A stretch of 64,000 nucleotides of DNA from Pasteurellaceae bacterium Orientalotternb1. GTDB taxonomy: Bacteria > Pseudomonadota > Gammaproteobacteria > Enterobacterales > Pasteurellaceae. The notes below the pieces were generated by a model. That model saw only the letters and a program-made list of their open reading frames with translations. It did no database searches and was not told the origin of the DNA. Location: the NCBI GenBank assembly GCA_011455275.1, contig CP015028.1, positions 904,911 to 968,910 of the forward strand, written 5' to 3'. Made by a program: the position numbers and the translations under genes. Below, one piece after another: positions 51,010 to 63,344 of this stretch (its first letter is position 1; each line of letters starts with the position of its first letter).

Positions 51010-51428
51010 CGGCTGTACTCGCAATAAGAGGTTGGCGTTTCCCACAAGCGAATTAGGCTGACGGGCAAGCCGACGTTGCACAGCGTGTCGAACATATATT
51101 TCGCCATTTGCTCGGCGGTGGTGCGGGCGGGAATGGCGAAAGTTTTGGAATTGAGCGAGTTGAGTAAATTCGCCACTTGGCATTCACGTTCGCTGGTGCT
51201 GTCGTAAATAAAGGCGTGATCCATTTTATCGAGAATGTGGGTTTTGACGATCGTTTTGAGATCGCTGTAATCCATCACCATTCCGCTTTTCGCCCCGCTG
51301 GTGTGCAATTCGCCCGCAATTTCGACTTGTAAGGTGTAAGTATGCCCGTGCAAGTTTTTGCACTTACCATCGTGTCCGTCCAACATATGAGCCATATCAA
51401 AGCTAAATTCTTTGGCAATTTTAAACAT
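51006..51428 (-). CDS. queD: 6-carboxy-5,6,7,8-tetrahydropterin synthase QueD
   Basis: Second enzyme of queuosine precursor synthesis. About 140 residues from ATG 51428, preceded by GAGGAA; eight bases overlap the queC end. Zinc histidines lie in [22 protein letters not shown] and the catalytic cysteine in GKCKN. Confidence 0.95.
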   Translation of the reverse strand: MFKIAKEFSFDMAHMLDGHDGKCKNLHGHTYTLQVEIAGELHTSGAKSGMVMDYSDLKTIVKTHILDKMDHAFIYDSTSERECQVANLLNSLNSKTFAIPARTTAEQMAKYMFDTLCNVGLPVSLIRLWETPTSYCEYSR

Positions 51429-52080
51429 TTTCACGTTCCTCAAGATAGTCATTTAACCCTTTTTCCCGCAATACACAGCTCGGGCAAGTATGGCAGCCCC
51501 CTTCCACGCCCAAATAGCAAGTGTGAGTATGTTGGCGGATATAATCGAACGCCCCGAGTTCATCGGCAAGTTTCCACGTCTCTTTTTTGGTGAGATACAT
51601 CAACGGCGTGCGAATGTTGAAAGGGTAATCCATTGCCAAATTGAGCGTTACATTCATTGATTTAACAAAAACATCACGGCAGTCGGGGTAGCCACTGAAA
51701 TCCGTTTCGCACACACCCGTGAAAATGGTATGAATGCCTTGGCTTTTGGCGTAAATGGCGGTGTAGAGCAGAAACAACGCATTACGACCGTCAACAAACG
51801 TGTTCGGCGTACTCCCGTTTTGCTCAATTTGAGCTTGGTCGTCCATTAAGGCATTGGTCGTAATCGCTTTAATCACAGAGGTGTCAATCATCGTCTGTTT
51901 TACCCCGAGATCGTGAGCTATCCAACGAGCTTTTTCCAGCTCAATGGCGTGGCGTTGTCCATATTGAAACGTTACCACTTCCACATTTTCACGCCCAAAT
52001 TCTTGAATAGCGAGAAAAAGACAAGTCGTCGAGTCTTGTCCGCCTGAAAAAATCACGGCTGCTTTTACTTGATTTGTCAT
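51421..52080 (-). CDS. queC: 7-cyano-7-deazaguanine (preQ0) synthase QueC
   Basis: ATP-dependent conversion of 7-carboxy-7-deazaguanine and ammonia to preQ0. 219 residues with PP-loop [14 protein letters not shown] and the zinc site [18 protein letters not shown]. First gene of queCDE, directly behind a preQ1 riboswitch. Confidence 0.96.
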   Translation of the reverse strand: MTNQVKAAVIFSGGQDSTTCLFLAIQEFGRENVEVVTFQYGQRHAIELEKARWIAHDLGVKQTMIDTSVIKAITTNALMDDQAQIEQNGSTPNTFVDGRNALFLLYTAIYAKSQGIHTIFTGVCETDFSGYPDCRDVFVKSMNVTLNLAMDYPFNIRTPLMYLTKKETWKLADELGAFDYIRQHTHTCYLGVEGGCHTCPSCVLREKGLNDYLEERENV

Positions 52081-52086
52081 TGATTT

Positions 52087-52123
52087 TCCTTAGTTTTTTT
52101 GCGTGGGAGGTTTTCGAACCACG
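52087..52123 (-). promoter_or_regulatory. preQ1-I riboswitch of queCDE
   Basis: Read on the minus strand: stem CGTGG/CCACG encloses TTCGAAAACCTC, then the A-rich tail CAAAAAAACTAAGGA. This matches the preQ1 class I layout (stem, TTC, loop, ACC, stem, A-rich tail with CTAA). The final AAGGA is also the queC ribosome site six bases before the ATG, so ligand binding should block translation. Confidence 0.88.
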
Positions 52124-52136
52124 ATGAAATGAAAAA

Positions 52137-52183
52137 ACAAGCGGTCAGATCCTGCAAAAGTTTTGCGAAATCTCACCGCTTGC
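52137..52183. repeat. USS inverted pair upstream of queC
   Basis: ACAAGCGGTCAGATCC and TCACCGCTTG enclose TGCAAAAGTTTTGCG. It lies between queC and the divergent pirin gene. Confidence 0.8.
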
Positions 52184-52356
52184 GGTGGCGTATTATAGTG
52201 GCAGGCTGCCATTTTGCGAACTGTTTTATTATTCTTTCATTTTAAGAAATAGTTAATTAATAAAATGCTAGTTTATCTCTTTCTGTAACGGTCTATAATG
52301 CCGCACATCAAGCAACGAGCTTGCGAAGTTCAACCAATTGACTCAAGGAAAGCAAA

Positions 52357-53229
52357 ATGAAAAAAGTCGCAAATGTGCACGATGCTCCGCAAAAACACTG
52401 GGTTGGCAACGGTTTCCATGTGCAATCAATGTTCACTTATAACGATACCGATAAAAATCTTGACCCGTTTTTAATGATGGACTACAACCCACCACGTTAT
52501 TTTGATGGCGGACGCAAATCCGATTTTCGTGGCGTAGGTGAGCATCCCCATCGTGGTTTTGAAACCGTAACTATCGCTTACCAAGGCGAAGTGGCTCACG
52601 CAGACTCGTATGGCGGTGGCGGTATTATCGGCACAGGCGATGTGCAATGGATGACCGCAGGCTCTGGCATTATGCACGAAGAGTTCCATTCCGAAAGATT
52701 TTCTAAAGACGGTGGAATGTTCGAAATGGTGCAACTTTGGGTCAATCTGCCAGCGAAAGACAAAATGACGACACCGAAATATCAAGCGATCAAATCAGCG
52801 GATATTCCAGTGGTGGAATTAGCCGATAATGCGGGTATAGCTCGTATCATCGCAGGCGAATTGGCTGCAACAAGCGGAGCGGCAAGCACATTCAGCCCGA
52901 TCAATATCTGGGATGTAAAAATGAACGAAGGTAAAACACACACCTTCATCGTGCCTGAAAGCCATAACTTAATTGTGTTGGTGTTAGATGGCACCGTGCA
53001 ATTCAATGCCAAAGAAGTGGCACGCCGTGGAGAGTTAGTCACTTTTGAAAAAGGCGGTGCGGACGTGCAAATCGAAAGCAACAATAAAGCGAACTTGTTG
53101 ATTTTGACTGGCGAGCCATTAAATGAGCCTGTTGTGGGTTACGGTCCATTCGTAATGAACAGCGAGACGGAAATCGTCCAAGCGATACGTGATGTGCAAA
53201 GCGGCAAATTCGGACAAATTGGTCGTTAA
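52357..53229 (+). CDS. Pirin-family protein
   Basis: Bicupin of 290 residues. The metal site is visible in GEHPHRGFETV and SGIMHEEF (His-His-His-Glu). Bacterial pirins have quercetinase activity in some cases and regulatory roles in others; which applies here cannot be told. AAGGAAAG precedes the ATG. Divergent from queCDE, followed by a USS pair. Confidence 0.9.
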   Translation: MKKVANVHDAPQKHWVGNGFHVQSMFTYNDTDKNLDPFLMMDYNPPRYFDGGRKSDFRGVGEHPHRGFETVTIAYQGEVAHADSYGGGGIIGTGDVQWMTAGSGIMHEEFHSERFSKDGGMFEMVQLWVNLPAKDKMTTPKYQAIKSADIPVVELADNAGIARIIAGELAATSGAASTFSPINIWDVKMNEGKTHTFIVPESHNLIVLVLDGTVQFNAKEVARRGELVTFEKGGADVQIESNNKANLLILTGEPLNEPVVGYGPFVMNSETEIVQAIRDVQSGKFGQIGR

Positions 53230-53250
53230 TCGCTTTTATAGATAAGCCAG

Positions 53251-53315
53251 ACAAGCGGTCAGATTTTGAGAAAGTTTTGCAAATCGCAAAAAATCTTCAA
53301 AAACTGACCGCTTGT
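53251..53315. repeat. USS inverted pair after the pirin gene
   Basis: ACAAGCGGTCAGATTTTG and TGACCGCTTGT enclose AAAGTTTTGCAAATCGC. It separates the pirin gene from the rRNA operon promoter. Confidence 0.8.
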
Positions 53316-53370
53316 TGTCTTCAAAAAAGACAATTCGGATCTTTTTTCACCAAAAGATCATTTTTTTGCA

Positions 53371-53416
53371 TTTTTTTAAAATTTTCGCTTGCATTGGATT
53401 AGGATTTCTCTATAAT
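53371..53416 (+). promoter_or_regulatory. rRNA operon promoter
   Basis: TTGCAT (53389-53394), 16-base spacer, perfect TATAAT (53411-53416), followed by GCAGGGC as a GC-rich discriminator. A/T-rich sequence at 53371-53388 may be an UP element. Confidence 0.8.
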
Positions 53417-53426
53417 GCAGGGCACA

Positions 53427-53495
53427 CAACGACGCACTGTTGTGAACGGATTAGGTTTTTACGGTGCGTCGTTGTTTTTTGCTCTTTAATAATAT
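53427..53495 (+). promoter_or_regulatory. rRNA leader: stem-loop and boxA antitermination site
   Basis: AACGACGCAC (about 53428-53437) pairs with GTGCGTCGTT (53464-53473), followed by a T6 run and then boxA TGCTCTTTAATAA (53480-53492; consensus TGCTCTTTAACAA). boxA recruits the Nus antitermination complex. The leader to the 16S start (53496-53633) holds no gene. Confidence 0.8.
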
Positions 53496-53633
53496 ATCAG
53501 ACAATCTGTGTGGGCACTTGTTGATGTGATTTTGAAGTAAATATTATTTAATTTTGAAGTCTTAATAGGTGCTTATAACTAGAAATTCATTAAGTGATTT
53601 TTTAAAGTCAGTATTTATTGAGCGATTGAACTT

Positions 53634-55173
<1,540 letters not shown>

Positions 55174-55240
55174 CCGAAGTAGAAATGACACAATAAGCGC
55201 TCACACAGATTGTTTGATAGAAAGTGGAAACATGGGCAAG

Positions 55241-55275
55241 ACAAGCGGTCAGTTCCGCAAAATGTTTTGCAAATG
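55241..55275 (+). repeat. USS inside the 16S-23S spacer
   Basis: ACAAGCGGTCAGTTCCGCAA followed by TGTTTTGCAAATGG: a full extended USS inside the transcribed rRNA spacer, between 16S and tRNA-Glu. Confidence 0.85.
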
Positions 55276-55298
55276 GCAGGAAAGCATCTTTAAATGCT

Positions 55299-55374
55299 GT
55301 CCCCATCGTCTAGAGGCCTAGGACATCGCCCTTTCACGGCGGTAACCGGGGTTCGAATCCCCGTGGGGACGCCA
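55299..55374 (+). tRNA. tRNA-Glu (TTC) in the rRNA spacer
   Basis: 76-base tRNA: acceptor GTCCCCA pairs with TGGGGAC, anticodon TTC in loop CTTTCAC, CCA encoded. Flanking TCTTTAAATG and CATTTAAAGATG are complementary and may help processing. A second boxA-like TGTTCTTTAAAAAATT follows at about 55417. Confidence 0.97.
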
Positions 55375-55608
55375 TTTAAAGATGTTTTTTGTCGAAAGGC
55401 AAATTAGAGTCTGAATGTTCTTTAAAAAATTGGAAACAAGCTGAAAACTGAGAGATTTTTCAAGTTCGAGTTTAAATGAATTCGAATAAATAAGAAAAGT
55501 CTGAGTAGTAAAAAATCTTGTGTGAACAAAAGCACACAAGTGTAGTTTTTGATTATTCAACCTTATTTTTATTTTTTATAAAGTGAATGAAAATGTTTGA
55601 GGTTGTAT

Positions 55609-58507
<2,899 letters not shown>

Positions 58508-58651
58508 ACAACCTCAAGCGTTTTTAAATGAAATAGAAATGAAATAAAGACGATTGAGCGAATTAAAAACTAAAGATAGACTCAGACAGCTTGTTTCATA
58601 AAGAACGTTAAAAACAAAACAGACAAAGACAAATAAAGACAAACTGGATTT

Positions 58652-58768
58652 TCCTGATGGTCATAGTGCTGTGGTCCCACCTGATTCCATTCCGAACTCA
58701 GAAGTGAAACGCAGTGACGCCGATGGTAGTGTGGGGTTTCCCCATGTGAGAGTAGGGCACCATCAGGG
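58652..58768 (+). rRNA. 5S ribosomal RNA
   Basis: About 117 bases; terminal stem CCTGATGG/CCATCAGG, and GTGGTCCCACCTGA, CCGAACTCAGAAGTGAAACG and GAGAGTAGGG are 5S landmarks. Ends estimated to a few bases. Confidence 0.95.
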
Positions 58769-58779
58769 TTTTATATTGA

Positions 58780-58822
58780 CCCCTTGCAGGTACTTAGTGG
58801 AGTACAGTGCAAGGGGTTTTTG
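58780..58822 (+). terminator. rRNA operon terminator
   Basis: CCCCTTGCA and TGCAAGGGG pair perfectly around an 18-20 base loop and are followed by TTTTTG. Confidence 0.9.
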
Positions 58823-59073
58823 CTTTGGGGAAGGGAAGAAGAGAAAAAAACAAAGCAAGGCATGAAAAGGGAAGAGAAGAGAAAGGGATTTGTAAAAAAT
58901 ATGGCGGATCTGACCGCTTGTAGCTTGGCAATCTGGCTAATAAAGCGTATCCACAAAGATTTTTGAGTGGTTTTTGAAATTCTTTACTTGCTTTACTTGT
59001 GATTAGTTTATAAGCTGTAGTTGCTAAGCAATATTGTTTAGCGTTCTATCATTCTACAATAAGGAATACATCT
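58823..59073 (+). other. Gap between rRNA operon and yegP-like gene
   Basis: No gene seen. A purine-rich stretch (58828-58890) is followed by one USS in reverse orientation (TCTGACCGCTTGT, about 58909-58921) and AT-rich sequence leading to the next gene's AAGGAAT ribosome site. Confidence 0.6.
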
Positions 59074-59259
59074 ATGTACTTTGAAGTTTATAAAGATGCG
59101 AAAGGCGAATTTCGCTGGAGATTAAAAGCTGGAAATCACGTAATCATTGCAACTGGTGGTGAAGGTTACACGACTAAACAAGCTTGCTTGAAAGGCATTG
59201 ATTCAGTGAAAAAAGTAACCTCTGAAACAGATGTGAAAGATCTCTCTGTTCAATCATAA
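59074..59259 (+). CDS. YegP-type DUF1508 protein
   Basis: 61-residue protein with a single copy of the YegP repeat: FEVYKDAKGEFRWRLKAGN, then IIATGGEGYTTKQACLKGIDSVKK. E. coli YegP carries two such repeats. Function unknown. AAGGAAT precedes the ATG, and a hairpin terminator follows. Confidence 0.85.
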   Translation: MYFEVYKDAKGEFRWRLKAGNHVIIATGGEGYTTKQACLKGIDSVKKVTSETDVKDLSVQS

Positions 59260-59267
59260 GAATTCAA

Positions 59268-59300
59268 ATAAGGCTAGATTTTCATCTAGCCTTATATTTT
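59268..59300. terminator. Bidirectional terminator between yegP-like gene and ruvX
   Basis: AAGGCTAGAT and ATCTAGCCTT pair around TTTC, followed by ATATTTTAT; A-rich upstream, so it can serve the convergent ruvX as well. Confidence 0.85.
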
Positions 59301-59712
59301 ATGCGGTTTCAAACCAACTTTCTAAAATTAGGCACGCTGAAATTGAATCGACTTTATCTTTCTTTAAGGCTTTAAAGCCGCCACGAGAGAAAATTTCTGC
59401 ACGGGCTTCAACAGTGGTGAGTCGCTCATCGTGTAATGTGACTGGTAACTGAAAACGTCCGTTAAGCCGATTGGCAAATTTTTTCGCACGTTGTGTAAGG
59501 GGCTGTTCGGTGCCATCCATATTTAATGGTAATCCCACAACCAACAAATCTGGGCACCACTCTTTAAGTAATGTGCCAATTGCTTCCCATTTCGGGGTGC
59601 CATCTTGTGCTTTGAATGCAGATAGTGGCTGTGCGGTACCTGTGATACTTTGCCCAACGGCACAACCAATACTATTAAGACCAAAGTCAAAAGCAATAAT
59701 AGTTTGACTCAT
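59299..59712 (-). CDS. ruvX: Holliday junction resolvase-like RuvX (YqgF)
   Basis: 137-residue RNase H-fold protein, implicated in 16S rRNA processing and resolvase-like activity. [13 protein letters not shown] carries the first catalytic Asp; [19 protein letters not shown] and [11 protein letters not shown] are conserved. Its ATG overlaps the yqgE stop by one base. Confidence 0.94.
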   Translation of the reverse strand: MSQTIIAFDFGLNSIGCAVGQSITGTAQPLSAFKAQDGTPKWEAIGTLLKEWCPDLLVVGLPLNMDGTEQPLTQRAKKFANRLNGRFQLPVTLHDERLTTVEARAEIFSRGGFKALKKDKVDSISACLILESWFETA

Positions 59713-60269
59713 TAGGCTCGCCCTGCTTTAGCCAAAATGCCATCAATACCAAGTAATTGGTATGCTTCTATCCAGCGATCTAAGTATCCTGTCTCAAACA
59801 GAATTTTCTCGTTACTTGGTGCGACTAACCAATAGTTACGGGCAATTTCAGCTTCTAGTTGTTCTGCTTTCCAAGTACAGCATCCAAGACAAACGATAAA
59901 ATGCTTAGGGGAATCATCTCGTCCAAATGTTTCTAGAATATCGCCAGAAGTCGTCATCACAATATCGTTGGCTGTTTCATAGCTGTGGAGAAGGGGGGTG
60001 TGAATTCGAGTATGTAGAATGAACCCCCGATCTTGGCTGACAGGTCCGCCGTTCAACACCAATTGATCTTTACTGTAATTACGCTCATTTGCCATTAAAA
60101 AATCCATTTTAGCCAGCAATTCCATTACCGATAGATCTGTGGGTGAATTGATCATTAGACCCATTGCCCCTTGTTCATTATGTTCACAAATGTAAATTAC
60201 AGAACGATCAAAATAGTCATCATTCATATCAGGGGTTGCGATCAATAATTTTCCTTGTAAATTATTCAT
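59712..60269 (-). CDS. YqgE/AlgH-family protein
   Basis: 185-residue protein of the UPF0301 family. [27 protein letters not shown] at the N-terminus and [16 protein letters not shown] are hallmark segments. Molecular function is not established. It lies directly between rsmE and ruvX with no gap, a strongly conserved neighbourhood. Confidence 0.92.
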   Translation of the reverse strand: MNNLQGKLLIATPDMNDDYFDRSVIYICEHNEQGAMGLMINSPTDLSVMELLAKMDFLMANERNYSKDQLVLNGGPVSQDRGFILHTRIHTPLLHSYETANDIVMTTSGDILETFGRDDSPKHFIVCLGCCTWKAEQLEAEIARNYWLVAPSNEKILFETGYLDRWIEAYQLLGIDGILAKAGRA

Positions 60270-61004
60270 TTAGCTTAAATCTCCATACAGAGTTTGCAAG
60301 GCGGTAATTGTTGCGAGTGAAGCGGTTTCAGTGCGTAGCACTCGTTTGCCAAGTAATACTTCGGTAAAGCCTTGTTGCTCGGTCATTGTAATTTCTTCGG
60401 GAGAAAGTCCGCCTTCTGAACCGATCAGCAAACGTACTCCCGCACTTGGCACACTGGGCAAGGATTTAATCGTATATTTCGCTCTAGGGTGCAGATTCAA
60501 TTTGAGCATTTCATCTTGCTCTTTACACCAATCTGTCAGTTTCATAATCGGGCGAATTTTAGGCACAATATTTCGCCCACATTGCTCACAGGCAGAAATC
60601 GCAATTTTCTGCCATTGCTGAATTTTTTTATCTTGCCTTTCGCCGTCTAGTTTTACACCACAACGTTCTGACCAAAGTGGCGTAATGATATTTACGCCTA
60701 ATTCAACAGATTTTTGAATGGTAAATTCCATACGATCTCCACGGGAGATTACCTGCCCTAAATGGATTGGCAAATTCGACTCTCGATTGTCAAATTCACT
60801 GTGTGTAATTTTCACCGAAATCTGTTTCTTCGAAATGCTATCAATAGTAGCGTGAAAAATATGGTTTGAACCATCAAATAAAATTAGTTCTGTACCTTCG
60901 TTCATTCGCAATACTCGTCCTACATGGTTCGTAGCATCATCACTTAGTACACAATGGCTTTGTCCAGCTAAGGTCTCGGGGTGATAAATTCTTGGTATTC
61001 TCAT
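60270..61004 (-). CDS. rsmE: 16S rRNA (uracil-1498-N3)-methyltransferase RsmE
   Basis: SPOUT-class methyltransferase acting on U1498 of 16S rRNA. About 244 residues from ATG 61004 ([10 protein letters not shown], the usual start); the frame is open for 21 more codons upstream. The knot region shows [14 protein letters not shown] and [19 protein letters not shown]. Confidence 0.95.
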   Translation of the reverse strand: MRIPRIYHPETLAGQSHCVLSDDATNHVGRVLRMNEGTELILFDGSNHIFHATIDSISKKQISVKITHSEFDNRESNLPIHLGQVISRGDRMEFTIQKSVELGVNIITPLWSERCGVKLDGERQDKKIQQWQKIAISACEQCGRNIVPKIRPIMKLTDWCKEQDEMLKLNLHPRAKYTIKSLPSVPSAGVRLLIGSEGGLSPEEITMTEQQGFTEVLLGKRVLRTETASLATITALQTLYGDLS

Positions 61005-61180
61005 AAGATATTGATTAGTAAATATTGAATCAAGTGTAATGAACACAGCGGGGAATCGCAAGTGCAAGCGGTCGGTTCCACTGAAAATTTTGCAAATTTT
61101 CCTAATCTATAACTTTTTGTTATTTGTTGTTTTTATTTCTCTTGTTAAAGTGGTCAAAATTTACTTCTTAAGGAGCAACT

Positions 61181-61918
61181 ATGTCTGTTTTGAAAGCAAT
61201 TGAATTATTGAAAAATCAGAAATGGGTAGATTTAAGCCATTCGGTCAGTGCTGAAATCCCTTATTTCCCTGCCTTCAAACCCATTCAGAGTAAGGTATTG
61301 TTTACCGTCGAAAAAGATGGATTTTTAGCGAGTGAATATACATTAGTCAGCCAATATGGTACGCATTTAGATGCACCTGTTCATTTCTCATTAGGAAAAC
61401 GGACATTGGATGAGATATCTGCAGATGAGTTTGTGCTGCCTTTGATTGTGATCCATAAAGAAAAGGAAGTTGCCGAAGATCACGATTATCGTTTGACCGT
61501 AGAAGATATTTTGGCATTTGAGACAGAGTATGGGCAAATTCCTGCGGGAAGTTTCGTTGCTTTTGCAAGTGGTTGGTCAGAGCGTTGGTATGATGTTAAC
61601 CGTTTCTATAATAAAGATGAAAATGGACAGGCCCATACGCCTGGCTGGAGTTTAGACGCATTGAAGTTTCTCCATGAGAAGCGTCATATTACAGCAATCG
61701 GACACGAAACATTAGATACTGATAGTGCCTTAGATTTTGTTAAATATAACGATCTCGTGGGCGAGCGTTATTGGCTATCACAAAATAAATTTCAGGTGGA
61801 AGTTTTGAATAATCTTTCTGAATTGCCTGCTACAGGTGGGGCTATTTTTATTGGCGTTCCTAAAATTAAAGGAGCACCTGGCTTTAACGCTCGTGTGTTT
61901 GCGGTGATTCCTACCTAA
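61181..61918 (+). CDS. Cyclase-family metal hydrolase (kynurenine formamidase-like)
   Basis: 245-residue protein of the Cyclase (PF04199) family. The metal motif appears as QYGTHLDAPVHF, with the His-Asp-His ligands intact but a Gln where many members have a leading His. IGHETLDTDSA is the second family segment. Members hydrolyse formylkynurenine, isatin or similar amides; the substrate here is unknown. AAGGAGC precedes the ATG. No tryptophan-degradation genes are nearby. Confidence 0.82.
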   Translation: MSVLKAIELLKNQKWVDLSHSVSAEIPYFPAFKPIQSKVLFTVEKDGFLASEYTLVSQYGTHLDAPVHFSLGKRTLDEISADEFVLPLIVIHKEKEVAEDHDYRLTVEDILAFETEYGQIPAGSFVAFASGWSERWYDVNRFYNKDENGQAHTPGWSLDALKFLHEKRHITAIGHETLDTDSALDFVKYNDLVGERYWLSQNKFQVEVLNNLSELPATGGAIFIGVPKIKGAPGFNARVFAVIPT

Positions 61919-61923
61919 AAAAG

Positions 61924-61968
61924 CAAGCGGTTAGATTTGCAAAATTTTTTGTGGATCTAACCGCTTGT
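61924..61968. repeat. USS inverted pair after the cyclase gene
   Basis: CAAGCGGTTAGAT and ATCTAACCGCTTG enclose TTGCAAAATTTTTTGTGG. It lies between two convergent genes and can act as a terminator. Confidence 0.8.
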
Positions 61969-61971
61969 AGG

Positions 61972-62559
61972 TTATTTGAATTGATGAATCGCGTTACCAA
62001 TTTCGTTATCGTTATAAATTTTCATAATGGCATCCGTATAGGCTTCACCTAGCACTTTTTGGATTTCATTATTATTGGCACCAAAGGCTCCTTCGTATGA
62101 GCGAGCCGTTTCAAAATGCTTACTGAAATTGCCTCTTGAGCCTTGAATTGCTACTTCAACATTCACATTTGCACTAATTTTGTAGCGTAAGTTACCTTGT
62201 TCCACATCGGCAAAGAATTTTTTCACGTTTACCACAACATTGGCGTTACCCGCACCTTGAACAACAGTAAAACCTTTGCTATTCAGATTTTGTTGCATCG
62301 CTTGTTGAAACATTTGAGCAACATCAGGCACAGCCGTGAGACGGTGGACTTTGCCAGACGTTGTATAATTGGCAATTTCAGCCGATGAACGCAAATCTCG
62401 GGTCTGCACATTGACTAATGCGGATTGATTGTTGGTATCAAACATCGCTGTTGGCGCAGGAGTGGTGAACGTAAGTGTATTTGGTTGAGTTTGACAGCCA
62501 GCTAAGAGTGCTGAACCTATTACTGCGGCAAGTGTAAACGCTTTTTTAGAGAATTTCAT
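61972..62559 (-). CDS. YajG-family lipoprotein
   Basis: 195-residue lipoprotein with signal peptide and lipobox LLAGC (cysteine 22), then TLTFTTPAPTAMFDTNNQSALVNVQTRDLR, characteristic of YajG. Role unknown. Divergent from bolA, a conserved pairing (yajG-bolA) in gammaproteobacteria. Confidence 0.9.
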   Translation of the reverse strand: MKFSKKAFTLAAVIGSALLAGCQTQPNTLTFTTPAPTAMFDTNNQSALVNVQTRDLRSSAEIANYTTSGKVHRLTAVPDVAQMFQQAMQQNLNSKGFTVVQGAGNANVVVNVKKFFADVEQGNLRYKISANVNVEVAIQGSRGNFSKHFETARSYEGAFGANNNEIQKVLGEAYTDAIMKIYNDNEIGNAIHQFK

Positions 62560-62638
62560 AGCATTTCCTTTTAAATTTAATGAATAAAATTGACGAAAGT
62601 ATAGTATTATTTGGCGAAATTACCAACAGGAACAAGCA

Positions 62639-62950
62639 ATGTCTATTGAACAAACCATTCTTGAAAAACTCATAACAGAATTCCACCCCATCATCTTGCA
62701 GGTTGAGAATGAAAGCCATAAACACAGTTCTGGTCGAGGTGCCGAATCTCATTTTAAAGTGACATTGGTGTCATCGAAATTTGAAGGTGTCCGCACATTG
62801 GCTCGGCATCGAGCTATTTATGCCCTTCTTGCCGATGAGCTTGCTAATGGCGTGCATGCGTTGGCATTACACACTTATACCGAGCCAGAATGGCAAGCGA
62901 TAGGGCAATCTGCACCGAGTTCGCCAAATTGCTTAGGTCATGGGCAATAA
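62639..62950 (+). CDS. bolA: BolA-family transcriptional regulator / iron-sulfur partner
   Basis: 103-residue BolA protein. ESHKHSSGRGAESHFKVTLVSSKF and FEGVRTLARHRAIYALL are the family core, including the histidine used in glutaredoxin-bound Fe-S clusters. Next to the yajG-like gene as in E. coli. Confidence 0.93.
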   Translation: MSIEQTILEKLITEFHPIILQVENESHKHSSGRGAESHFKVTLVSSKFEGVRTLARHRAIYALLADELANGVHALALHTYTEPEWQAIGQSAPSSPNCLGHGQ

Positions 62951-62981
62951 TTTCAATTTCTTCATATAAAAAAGAAATTAC

Positions 62982-63010
62982 TTGCCTAGACAAGCAAAAT
63001 TCGTTATAGT
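62982..63010 (+). promoter_or_regulatory. tRNA-Ser promoter
   Basis: TTGCCT (62982-62987), 17-base spacer, TATAGT (63005-63010), followed by TCGCCCCGC, a GC-rich discriminator typical of stringently controlled stable-RNA promoters. Confidence 0.75.
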
Positions 63011-63023
63011 TCGCCCCGCTTTC

Positions 63024-63050
63024 AAATGTGCATTTCGATGCACATTTTTT
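63024..63050 (+). terminator. Leader hairpin between the tRNA-Ser promoter and the tRNA
   Basis: AAATGTGCA and TGCACATTT pair around TTTCGA, followed by TTT. It has terminator form but sits just downstream of the tRNA-Ser promoter and nine bases before the tRNA, so it may be an attenuator or processing element. Confidence 0.6.
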
Positions 63051-63058
63051 ATTGATTC

Positions 63059-63148
63059 GGTGAGATGTCCGAGTGGTTGAAGGAGCACGCCTGGAAAGCG
63101 TGTATATGGGAGACTGTATCGGGGGTTCGAATCCCCCTCTCACCGCCA
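63059..63148 (+). tRNA. tRNA-Ser (GGA)
   Basis: 90-base class II tRNA: acceptor GGTGAGA pairs with TCTCACC, anticodon GGA in loop CTGGAAA, a long variable arm, T-arm GGTTCGAATCC and encoded CCA. Confidence 0.95.
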
Positions 63149-63208
63149 TTTCAATAACAGGCTAACTTTTTCATATTTCATAGATAATTCCTTGTTAATT
63201 TTTGGTTT

Positions 63209-63239
63209 ATCCCTAGGTTTTTGCCTAGGGATTTTTTTT
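63209..63239 (+). terminator. Terminator after tRNA-Ser
   Basis: CCCTAGG and CCTAGGG pair around TTTTTG, followed by ATTTTTTTT. Confidence 0.9.
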
Positions 63240-63344
63240 GCCTTGCCGTGTTAATCATTCGAAATATCCCTTTACGTAATAATTTAAGCTATAATATTTG
63301 CATTTTTGCTAATTCTTGCAAATCGAATTTAAATTGAGGTTTTT

